A DNA stretch of 10,823 bases from assembly GCA_007127615.1 (NCBI GenBank), contig SKZB01000346.1:1-10823 (forward strand), written 5' to 3'. Positions 1-6,200 of this stretch are shown here, in pieces. A program made the translations under genes and the position numbers. This stretch comes from Phycisphaerales bacterium. GTDB lineage: Bacteria > Planctomycetota > Phycisphaerae > Phycisphaerales > SM1A02. The notes under the pieces are model-generated. The model worked only from the letters and a program-made list of their open reading frames with translations, had not been told where the DNA came from and did no database searches. Position 1 is the stretch's first letter. Each line of letters begins with the position of its first letter.

Positions 1-1
1 A

Positions 2-151
2 CGGTGGGTCGTGCTGGCGCGGGATGATGAAGATGTCCAAGAGCTCCGTCGCGGCGTGCGCGGCTCGAATTGGCAGCCGCTCCGCCTCGTCGATGACCGT
101 GTGCTCTGGACGGACAACTATTCCAATTTTCTCCGGATACTGATGTGGTGA
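2..151 (+). CDS. C-terminal end of an unidentified protein, possibly spermidine-synthase-like (partial)
   Basis: An open frame enters from the left edge and stops at TGA 149-151, leaving the last 49 residues. It has a WVVLAR segment near residue 2, a W-x-PL segment near residue 24, and ends with LWTDNYSNFLRIL. From memory, a WVV-A-R strand followed by a terminal WTDDYSN-L motif resembles the C-terminal end of spermidine-synthase-like proteins, including those fused to MFS-type membrane domains. That assignment rests on short motifs only. The N-terminal part, with any catalytic residues, lies outside the window. A hairpin starts three bases after the stop, which supports a real gene end here. 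Confidence 0.5.
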   Translation, partial: RWVVLARDDEDVQELRRGVRGSNWQPLRLVDDRVLWTDNYSNFLRILMW

Positions 152-153
152 GG

Positions 154-176
154 GCGATGGCCCGGCGGGCAATCGC
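154..176 (+). terminator. Candidate intrinsic terminator after the left-edge gene
   Basis: GCGAT (154-158) pairs with ATCGC (172-176). After one G/A mismatch, GCCC (160-163) pairs with GGGC (167-170) around a 3-nt loop. It begins three bases after the stop codon of the partial gene. The following bases, GTGGTTTCGATT, are only moderately T-rich, so it is an imperfect Rho-independent terminator. It could also be a processing or stability hairpin. Confidence 0.4.
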
Positions 177-220
177 GTGGTTTCGATTGGCCGCTCGCTG
201 AGGTCCGATCACTCCGCATC

Positions 221-241
221 CAGTGCGGCTGGTCCGCACTG
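221..241 (+). promoter_or_regulatory. Perfect 8-bp inverted repeat upstream of the phosphoesterase gene
   Basis: CAGTGCGG (221-228) and CCGCACTG (234-241) are perfect reverse complements separated by CTGGT. The repeat ends 23 bases before the ATG at 265. No T-run follows, so it is not a standard terminator. It could be a leader-RNA hairpin or a protein-binding operator for the phosphoesterase-tsaB pair. Function is inferred from position only. Confidence 0.4.
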
Positions 242-264
242 CCGGACGCGAGTAGTCTAGTGCC

Positions 265-1149
265 ATGTTTGACGAGCGCGATCCCGAGCAGGTGTGCACG
301 CGTTTTGACGAGGCGGCCGAGACGCTGCGTGCCAATCCACACCGGCGTGGGTCGCACGTTCGATTGCCCGGCCGCGGCAGAATACTGATCACCGGCGACC
401 TGCACGACAACCCGGAGCACTTTCGCAAGATCGTTCACGCGGCAAATCTCGATCGGGATCCGGATCATCATGTCGTGCTGCACGAGTTGATTCACGGGGA
501 GCATCTGGTCAACGGCATGGACTTCAGTTACCGGATGCTGATCAAAGTGGCCGATCTGGTCGTGAAGTACCCGGCGCAGGTCCACCCGCTTCTGGCGAAT
601 CACGAACTGTCACAAATGACCGGCAAAGGCGTCAGCAAGGGTGCGGGCAACAGCGTCGAACTCTTTAACGATGCGCTGGAATGGACGTTCGGCGATGCAT
701 GTGGCGAGGTGGTGGAGGCGATCAATGCTTTCTTCCACGCCATGCCGCTTGCGCTCCGTTCGGAATCCGGACTGTTCTGTGCGCACTCGCTTCCCAATGA
801 GCGCGCGATGAAGAGTTTCGACCCCGACATTCTGGAGCGAGAACTGACGGATGAGGATTACCGCTCACCGGCCGGGAGCGCGTATCTCATGACCTGGGGC
901 CGCTCGTACCGCGAAGCGCAGGTGAATGAATTGGCCCGGCGATGGGGGGTCAGTCTGTTCTGTCTGGGACACCAGCACGTGGAGACCGGCATCGATCTGC
1001 GCCTGCCGAATGTTCTGGTTCTGAACTCCGACCACGACCGGGCGATGGTCCTGTCGCTTGCGCTGGATGATCTGCCGGAGCCGGAAGAGGCCATGATGAC
1101 CGCCACGCCGCTGGCGGCGATCAATCTGCCGGAGCCGAACGCATCGTGA
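265..1149 (+). CDS. Calcineurin-like (PPP-type) metallophosphoesterase with atypical metal motifs
   Basis: This 294-residue protein shows the order of motifs of the calcineurin-like phosphoesterase fold. GDLHDN (44-49) stands for the GDxHG-type motif. HELIHG (73-78) lies where GDxxDRG is expected. ANHE (111-114) replaces GNHE, a His follows in CAHS (H174), and GHQH (235-238) is the terminal metal motif. Such enzymes normally hold two metal ions and cleave phosphoester bonds; the substrate cannot be told from sequence. No signal peptide or membrane segment is visible, so it is probably cytoplasmic. The ATG at 265 has only a weak ribosome site, but the next in-frame Met (residue 85) would remove the first two motifs. 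Its stop overlaps the GTG start of tsaB by four bases, so the two are almost certainly co-transcribed and translationally coupled. The family call is firm; activity is less certain because the second motif is so altered. Confidence 0.85.
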   Translation: MFDERDPEQVCTRFDEAAETLRANPHRRGSHVRLPGRGRILITGDLHDNPEHFRKIVHAANLDRDPDHHVVLHELIHGEHLVNGMDFSYRMLIKVADLVVKYPAQVHPLLANHELSQMTGKGVSKGAGNSVELFNDALEWTFGDACGEVVEAINAFFHAMPLALRSESGLFCAHSLPNERAMKSFDPDILERELTDEDYRSPAGSAYLMTWGRSYREAQVNELARRWGVSLFCLGHQHVETGIDLRLPNVLVLNSDHDRAMVLSLALDDLPEPEEAMMTATPLAAINLPEPNAS

Positions 1150-1868
1150 GCGGTGAGCGACCGGTCATGCTGGCGATCGAGACGTCACAGCGGGCCGGCG
1201 GTGTGGCGCTGCGTGATCGCGCGGGGAGCGTGTACGAGGAGCCGGTCGAGCCGGGACGGGGACACGCGGAACAGCTACTGCCGACGATCGACCGGGTCAT
1301 GAGCAACGCGGGTCTCAGACCGCGCGATCTGGAGTGGATCGCGGTCTCGATCGGACCCGGCGGATTGACCGGATTGCGGATCGCCACGGCGACGGTCAAG
1401 ATGATCGCGGAGGTCACCGCAGCGCGCGTGGTCGGCGTGCCGAGCGCACTGGTCGCCGCGTACGGCACGGATCTGACCGGGCGGATCCTGGTGGCGCTGG
1501 CGTCCAAGGGCGGGACGTTCTGGTCCACGGCGGTGGAACGGGCGTCGAAGGACGATGCCTGGCAATTGACTTCGGCGGCGATGATCGGATGGCGGCAGAA
1601 TCCCCAACTTCTCCCTGCATCCGATTTTGATCCTGCCCCGTATAACGGTGTGCTCGCAGATGCGTACCTGCCCGAGGAAGCGCGACACCGATGCGAAACG
1701 GCGTCATGTTCGTTGATTGAACCGCGGTTCACGGCCGGTGCGTGTCTTCGGGCCGGTCAATTTCTGATGAATCAATTCGATGCGTCACCGCTGAGTCTGT
1801 TCCCGATCTACCCACGTCCGCCGGAAGCGGTGAAGCTCTGGGAACAACGTCAGTCTCGCGGACCCTGA
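1146..1868 (+). CDS. tsaB: tRNA threonylcarbamoyladenosine biosynthesis protein TsaB
   Basis: This 240-residue protein belongs to the ASKHA-fold TsaB/YeaZ family. TsaB is the non-catalytic partner of TsaD (with TsaE) in transferring threonylcarbamoyl to A37 of ANN-decoding tRNAs. Supporting motifs are the N-terminal LAIETS strand (9-14), GHAEQLLP (39-46), and IGPGGLTGLR (69-78), the equivalent of the family's GPGSFTGxR. The C-terminal PIYPRPPEAVKLW (220-232) matches the family ending with a P-x-Y-x-R-x-x-EA pattern. The middle (about 110-200) is divergent, as is usual in TsaB. I chose GTG 1146, which forms a GTGA overlap with the upstream stop and has GGAG at 1131-1134. ATG 1167 (residue 8), with GGTGAG at 1152-1157, is a fair alternative because many TsaB proteins begin right at the M-x-LAI strand. 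No tsaD, tsaE or rimI follows in this window. Confidence 0.88.
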   Translation: MSGERPVMLAIETSQRAGGVALRDRAGSVYEEPVEPGRGHAEQLLPTIDRVMSNAGLRPRDLEWIAVSIGPGGLTGLRIATATVKMIAEVTAARVVGVPSALVAAYGTDLTGRILVALASKGGTFWSTAVERASKDDAWQLTSAAMIGWRQNPQLLPASDFDPAPYNGVLADAYLPEEARHRCETASCSLIEPRFTAGACLRAGQFLMNQFDASPLSLFPIYPRPPEAVKLWEQRQSRGP

Positions 1869-1977
1869 TCGGTCCAATAAGCCCGCCGTTCGCGTTGGAT
1901 TATTGCTGTCGGTGCGCTTTGTGCGGCCTGGATATGACGTGGCAAGTTCTGCGGGTTGAAGTCGTCGGGTAAGCGGC

Positions 1978-2000
1978 CCGATGACTGCAGGAGTCATCGG
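1978..2000 (+). promoter_or_regulatory. Perfect 9-bp inverted repeat in the leader of the response-regulator operon
   Basis: CCGATGACT (1978-1986) and AGTCATCGG (1992-2000) are exact reverse complements around a 5-nt spacer, GCAGG. The dyad lies 49 bases before the ATG at 2050 and 37 bases before its Shine-Dalgarno site, and about 110 bases after the tsaB stop. No T-tract follows, so a terminator for tsaB is unlikely. An operator, possibly for autoregulation by the adjacent HTH regulator, or a 5'-leader hairpin fits better. The repeat is seen directly; its role is inference. Confidence 0.45.
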
Positions 2001-2037
2001 TCCATGCGTTTCTCGAAGCGCACGGCCGCATTTCTCC

Positions 2038-2043
2038 AGGAGG
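2038..2043 (+). promoter_or_regulatory. Strong Shine-Dalgarno site that fixes the start at 2050
   Basis: AGGAGG is a full consensus match placed six bases before ATG 2050. It settles the start of the response regulator against the in-frame ATG at 1981, which would add 23 residues unlike any part of the domain and would begin inside the 9-bp dyad. Confidence 0.85.
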
Positions 2044-2049
2044 CGAAGC

Positions 2050-2646
2050 ATGGGCAAGAACACCAACCCCGCGGCATGGTCCGACAAACAGGTCTTCACC
2101 ACCGGTGAAGCGGCGGAAATCTGTAACGTCTCGCAGCAGACCATCATCCGCTGCTTTGACAGTGGACGACTGCAGGGATTTCGCGTACCCGGTTCCCGCT
2201 TTCGGCGCATTCCGCGTGCAGAACTCATCCGTTTCATGAAGGCCAACGAGATTCCGATCGAGCAACTCGACGGCGGGCTCAAACGCATTCTGGTGGTCGA
2301 TGATGATCCGAACATCGTCGACATGCTCGTCGATGTCCTCGGACGGGATGAGCGATTTGAGATCGAAACGGCGTCCAGCGGCTACGATGCCGGGCTGCTC
2401 ACCGAGCAGTTCAAGCCGCATCTGATCCTTCTGGACTACATGCTGCCGGATCTCAACGGAAACCTCGTCTGTCAGCGGATCAAGTCCAATCCCGTGCACG
2501 AGGCGACCAAGATCATCATCATCTCGGGCGTTGTCCGCGGTGATGAAATCAACGCGTTGAGCAAGGCCGGCGCAGACGAGTTCATCAAGAAGCCCTTCGA
2601 GATGGACGAACTGCTGGCGCGAATCAACGAACTGATCGACGCCTGA
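2050..2646 (+). CDS. Response regulator with N-terminal excisionase/MerR-like HTH and C-terminal receiver domain
   Basis: This 198-residue protein has its DNA-binding domain first. Residues about 16-63 (FTTGEAAEICNVSQQTI, then a basic GSRFRRIP wing and RAELIRFM helix) match the excisionase/BldC-like winged HTH. Residues about 78-195 form a full receiver: acidic pocket D84-D86 in LVVDDD, phosphoacceptor D129 in LLDYMLPD, the Thr/Ser position at S159 in IIISG, and switch lysine K181 in FIKKPF. All phosphotransfer residues are present, so it should be phosphorylated on D129, most simply by the kinase encoded 55 bp downstream. Phosphorylation would then control DNA binding by the HTH; dimerisation is the likely mechanism but is inferred. 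Output-before-receiver order is the reverse of OmpR and NarL types. The upstream dyad at 1978-2000 is a candidate target. Regulated genes are unknown. Confidence 0.9.
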   Translation: MGKNTNPAAWSDKQVFTTGEAAEICNVSQQTIIRCFDSGRLQGFRVPGSRFRRIPRAELIRFMKANEIPIEQLDGGLKRILVVDDDPNIVDMLVDVLGRDERFEIETASSGYDAGLLTEQFKPHLILLDYMLPDLNGNLVCQRIKSNPVHEATKIIIISGVVRGDEINALSKAGADEFIKKPFEMDELLARINELIDA

Positions 2647-2691
2647 GTACGCACAGCGCCGGCGACGGACCGTGTCCAACCACATCGGGGC

Positions 2692-2696
2692 GGGAG
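2692..2696 (+). promoter_or_regulatory. Shine-Dalgarno site favouring the kinase start at 2702
   Basis: GGGAG lies five bases before ATG 2702. The in-frame GTG at 2672 would add ten residues but has no comparable purine-rich site at a useful distance, so ATG 2702 is preferred. Confidence 0.65.
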
Positions 2697-2701
2697 TATC
2701 C

Positions 2702-4972
2702 ATGTCCTCCACTTCCAGCCAAGGTCGTCGCGTTGAGTTGATCCTGGAGCAACTGGATCAGTTGCCCACCCTCAGCTCGATCGCAGTCCAGGTTCTGGAG
2801 CGCACGTTGGCCGATGACTCCCGTGCGGATGAGGTCATCGAACTCATTTCGTCGGATCCCTCTCTCGCCAGCAAGGTGATTCGGCTCAGTCAGTGCACCG
2901 ATCGCATACGTTCCAGCACGATTACCACGATCGAACGTGCGGTCAAGCATGTCGGCTTCGAAGCGGTTCGCAGTGCCGTACTTTCCGTCGAGGTGTTCGA
3001 CCTCTTCGAGAATCGCTTGACGCTCGTGAATCCCGATATTGAACGGACCCGTGGTTCGGTCTTCGATCGTGAAGCTTTCTGGCAGCACAGCCTGGCCGTG
3101 GCGGTGCTGGCAGAGTCACTCGCCCAGATTCCGGAACTGAAGCGCGAGATTCATCCCAGTGAAGCGTTTCTCGCCGGGCTGTTGCATGATCTGGGAACGC
3201 TGACACTGTACGCCCTGCTGCCCCGCAGCATGGATCAGGTCTGCCGGCTGGCCGAAGCGAACGGCATTTCCCTGAATGATGCGTCGCGCCGGATCATCGG
3301 CATCACCACGCAAACGGTCGGCAAGCGTCTGGCGGAGCGGTGGAATCTGCCGCGGGTTCTGACCGATGTGATCTGGCTGCACGGCCAGCCCATGACCTCC
3401 CTGCCGAACCTTCCCTACCGGAAGATGATCGGGCTGATCACGCTGGCCGACTCGGTCGCGCGCACGCGGTTCATCGTTCCGGCCGGTCACGGTCCGAATA
3501 TCAACCTCACGCCGTGGTCGCCCGACGAACTCGGCGTCTCCGAGGATGTTCTGGATCGCGCCATCGCGTCCCTTCCGGAGAAGGTCGGCGAGCGGGCCAA
3601 ACATCTCGGTCTGGAGCGTCGGCATGATTCGGAAATGCTCCTGCACGCCATCAATCGCGCGAACCAGTCGCTCGGACGGATCAACCACGCACTCCGGCAG
3701 CGGGCGCACACCTCGGCGCGAAAGTCGGAGATTCTTGAAGCGATCACCCGGTTCCATGAAGGCACCGGCATCGCGCCGACCGTGTGCGGCACGCTCGAAC
3801 GGATCGCCCGCTCGGCCCATCACTGCTTTGCCGGCCTGTGTTTCGGTCTGCTGCATCAATCCGGCTACAACGAAGCGTGGCAATTCCTGAGCTGCGATGA
3901 CGCCGGTGCCATCAACGACGCGCATTCACTGGGGAATGATCTGACGCTCTCGTTGCCCGATCAGATCAACGAGGACGAGGAGCTGGCGATCCACCTGCTG
4001 CCGGTTCTCTCCGCGCTTGAACGACGGTTGAAAGAGAAGCAGCGCCGGTGTCCGCCGCGCCTGATGCCGCTGCGGACGGCCGCGGGTATCCGGACGATCG
4101 TTGTTCTCGGCACCGAAGCGCTGCCCCCATCGGAACGTCCACTGGCCGAAGCGCTCTGCCGGACCTGGTCGGCCGCGCTCAATGCCGCGGAGCAGCAGGA
4201 GGAAACCGCTTCGCTGGGGGAAGAGCTGGCGGATGCCAACCGGCAACTGATCGATGCTCAGAATTCATTGACGCGCGCGAAAGCGATGGCGGCGATCGGC
4301 GAGATCATTGCCGGAGCGGCCCACGAGATGAACAACCCGCTCGCCATCATTTCCGGGCGGTCCCAGCAATTGTTGCGCACCATTGAGAACGAACAGGAGC
4401 AGGAGATCGCCCGGCAGGTCGTTGAGCAGTCACATCGACTGGGAGAGATGATTTCAACGCTGCAATCGTTTGTCGAACCGATGGAAGCGAAGCGCCGGTC
4501 GACCAACATACGCGAACTGGCCATGCGCATTACCGGTCAGTTCAAGCCGACGCAGCGCCGCAACTTCAATATCAACACGGTCTTTGGTGACTCGCTCGAT
4601 GCGGTGCATCTGGATCCCTCCCTCCTGGCGATGGCGTTGACCGAAGTGGTCCGAAATGCGGTGGAAGCGAAAGGTTGTCAACATATTGAACTCCGGGTTC
4701 AAACTGACCCGGAACATGACCGATTGAGAATTCAGGTCAGGGATGATGGCCCGGGTCTGAGTAACCGGGCGCTGGTCCACGCCTTCGATCCCTTCTTCAG
4801 CGAGAAGGCGGCCGGCCGGCAACCGGGTCTGGGCCTGTCGCGGGCGCGACAGGCCGTCGAGGCTCACGAGGGGCGCATCACCCTGGAAAATGCGCCGGGA
4901 GGCGGTGCGGTGGTGACGCTCTGGATCAACCACTGCCGGCTGAACGGACAGACTTCGCGCGATGCAGCGTAG
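2702..4972 (+). CDS. HDOD domain-containing sensor histidine kinase
   Basis: This 756-residue protein has no evident membrane segment and is probably cytosolic. Residues about 10-245 form an HDOD domain: an LPTLSSIAVQVLE start, an SDPSLASKVIRLSQ helix, then H129 (FWQHSLA) and H162-D163 (GLLHDLGTL). Residues about 340-490 look like a divergent GAF-type sensor module. A helical linker (about 493-530) leads into a HisKA helix with H541 in AAHEMNNPLA, the H-box of the NtrB/AtoS-like class. The HATPase_c domain has the N-box at N652 (EVVRNAVEAKG), DDGPG (681-685), FDPFF and GLGL (709-712). It should autophosphorylate on H541 and pass phosphate to the receiver encoded just upstream. HDOD domains act in signalling and protein contacts. 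Here some HD metal ligands are lost: a Thr-rich ITTQTVG segment sits where a His is common, and WLHG replaces the usual double His. Hydrolase activity is therefore doubtful. The stimulus is unknown. Confidence 0.9.
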   Translation: MSSTSSQGRRVELILEQLDQLPTLSSIAVQVLERTLADDSRADEVIELISSDPSLASKVIRLSQCTDRIRSSTITTIERAVKHVGFEAVRSAVLSVEVFDLFENRLTLVNPDIERTRGSVFDREAFWQHSLAVAVLAESLAQIPELKREIHPSEAFLAGLLHDLGTLTLYALLPRSMDQVCRLAEANGISLNDASRRIIGITTQTVGKRLAERWNLPRVLTDVIWLHGQPMTSLPNLPYRKMIGLITLADSVARTRFIVPAGHGPNINLTPWSPDELGVSEDVLDRAIASLPEKVGERAKHLGLERRHDSEMLLHAINRANQSLGRINHALRQRAHTSARKSEILEAITRFHEGTGIAPTVCGTLERIARSAHHCFAGLCFGLLHQSGYNEAWQFLSCDDAGAINDAHSLGNDLTLSLPDQINEDEELAIHLLPVLSALERRLKEKQRRCPPRLMPLRTAAGIRTIVVLGTEALPPSERPLAEALCRTWSAALNAAEQQEETASLGEELADANRQLIDAQNSLTRAKAMAAIGEIIAGAAHEMNNPLAIISGRSQQLLRTIENEQEQEIARQVVEQSHRLGEMISTLQSFVEPMEAKRRSTNIRELAMRITGQFKPTQRRNFNINTVFGDSLDAVHLDPSLLAMALTEVVRNAVEAKGCQHIELRVQTDPEHDRLRIQVRDDGPGLSNRALVHAFDPFFSEKAAGRQPGLGLSRARQAVEAHEGRITLENAPGGGAVVTLWINHCRLNGQTSRDAA

Positions 4973-5010
4973 CGTCGCCAACAACCCGGCACCTCTCAGC
5001 CCGAAGGCGG

Positions 5011-5015
5011 GGGAG
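5011..5015 (+). promoter_or_regulatory. Shine-Dalgarno site for the pseudo-receiver/GAF gene
   Basis: GGGAG, within a longer G-rich run (5009-5015), lies eight bases before ATG 5024. The 51-bp gap after the kinase gene shows no terminator-like hairpin, which supports one transcript for the three signalling genes. Confidence 0.6.
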
Positions 5016-5023
5016 ACATTGCG

Positions 5024-6169
5024 ATGAATCCGTTCGAACAGGAGATCACCCGAGCCCTCACCGACGGCGCGCCGAAACGCGGACCGGCGCACGTTCTGAT
5101 GATCGGTGAGGGTCCGGCCGATCTGGTCGATCTGATCGAACCGCTCCACCGCAGTCGGCATCGCATCACCGCTTGCGCGACCATCCGCGAAGCGGAGCGG
5201 GCGCTCGAAGCCGAGGGCAACGACTTTGACCTGGTGCTCCTGGACACCGACCGGCTGTCCGCCCAGCCGATCGCACATCTGTGCGCAGCGCACCCCGAGC
5301 TGGGGGTCATTCCGTTCTGCGATCGACCCAAGGCGGAGTTCATACTTCGAATGGTGCGACACGGTGCGATCGACGTCATTGATCTGCCGACCACGCCCGA
5401 GACATTTGCCAGCCGAGTGGAGGCCGCCGTGGCGCGTACGCGCAGAGCGCGGCACGATCGGCACCGGCTCACCCGGTTGAAGCTCATCTGCCGACAGCTC
5501 AACCAGGCTCGGCATGATATCTCCGAGCAGCTTGACCACCTCTGCCAGGACCTCGTCAACGCCTATCAGGAAATGAGCGAACAGATGCACGAAATCTCCA
5601 TGGCAAGCGAGTATCGCACGCTGCTTCGACAGGAACTCGATATCGAGGACCTGCTGCGAACGTCACTTGAGTACCTGTTGGGCAAGACGGGTCCGACCAA
5701 CGCCGCCGTGTTCCTGCCCGAAGACGAAACGACGTTCTCGCTCGGGGCGTACGTCAACTATGATTGCCCGCGCGAGACCATCAGCGCGGTGCTGGAGCGA
5801 CTGGGGGAAGCCATCTGCCCGCAACTCGCCGAGGAAGTCGATCCCATCGCGTTTGAAGATGCCGAGGAGTTTGCGGAATGGATCGGCATTGAGAGCGGCA
5901 TGCTCAGCCAGTCGCAGGTGATTGCGTACCCCTGCCGCCACGACGGGGAGTGCATGGCGATCGTGGTTCTGTTCCGATCCGCCGAGAAACCGTTCGATGA
6001 CTCACTGCCGGAAACCATCGACATTCTGCGTCCGATTTTCGCCGAACAACTGGCGACGGTGCTGAAGATTCACCACCGCGCGGTCGCCGAATGGCCCGAA
6101 GAGGCCGCCGACGACGAGTTGGATTTCAATGACGACTTCGGTCTTGGCTTCGGGGGGATGGCCGCGTAA
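5024..6169 (+). CDS. Pseudo-receiver / coiled-coil / GAF-like signalling protein
   Basis: This 381-residue protein starts with a receiver-like domain (about 22-137). HVLMIGEG replaces the usual acidic pocket, LVLLDTD (70-76) keeps an Asp at the phosphoacceptor strand (D74), and VIDLPTTP (118-125) lacks the conserved Lys before Pro. Phosphorylation-driven switching is therefore unlikely or altered. A charged helical stretch (about 138-205), with LNQARHDISEQLDHL and EMSEQMHEI, is a probable coiled coil for dimerisation. Residues about 205-350 look like a GAF-type sensor: IEDLLRTSLEYLL, AAVFLP, then IAYPCRHDGECMAIVVLF. The tail (356-381) is acidic, then Gly- and Phe-rich. No output domain is present, so it is more likely a partner or sensor for the adjacent kinase and regulator than a stand-alone effector. 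The GAF ligand is unknown. The gene stops 31 bp from the convergent dnaE stop, with no clear terminator between them. Confidence 0.75.
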   Translation: MNPFEQEITRALTDGAPKRGPAHVLMIGEGPADLVDLIEPLHRSRHRITACATIREAERALEAEGNDFDLVLLDTDRLSAQPIAHLCAAHPELGVIPFCDRPKAEFILRMVRHGAIDVIDLPTTPETFASRVEAAVARTRRARHDRHRLTRLKLICRQLNQARHDISEQLDHLCQDLVNAYQEMSEQMHEISMASEYRTLLRQELDIEDLLRTSLEYLLGKTGPTNAAVFLPEDETTFSLGAYVNYDCPRETISAVLERLGEAICPQLAEEVDPIAFEDAEEFAEWIGIESGMLSQSQVIAYPCRHDGECMAIVVLFRSAEKPFDDSLPETIDILRPIFAEQLATVLKIHHRAVAEWPEEAADDELDFNDDFGLGFGGMAA

Positions 6170-6200
6170 GTCGGGCTTGGGGGTCTCTTCGCTCCGCCGG

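Noticed and set aside
1978..2000. Rho-independent terminator for tsaB at the 9-bp dyad
   Set aside because: The hairpin is about 110 bp past the stop and is followed by TCCATGCG, not a T-tract.
1981..2049. Longer response-regulator start at ATG 1981
   Set aside because: The added 23 residues fit no domain, the codon lies inside the 9-bp dyad, and AGGAGG six bases before ATG 2050 marks the real start.
2672..2701. Longer kinase start at GTG 2672
   Set aside because: No suitable Shine-Dalgarno site precedes it, whereas GGGAG sits five bases before ATG 2702; the extra ten residues add no domain.
1900..2712. Minus-strand open frame of 270 codons opposite the response regulator
   Set aside because: It is fully antisense to a gene with intact HTH and receiver motifs and has no convincing ribosome site or domain.
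3116..3925. Minus-strand open frame of 269 codons inside the kinase gene
   Set aside because: Antisense shadow of HDOD and GAF-like coding sequence, rich in Arg and Gln with no domain signature.
4454..5590. Minus-strand open frame of 378 codons opposite the kinase and GAF genes
   Set aside because: It spans the end of one well-supported gene and half of the next, has no recognisable motif, and is explained by GC-driven antisense openness.
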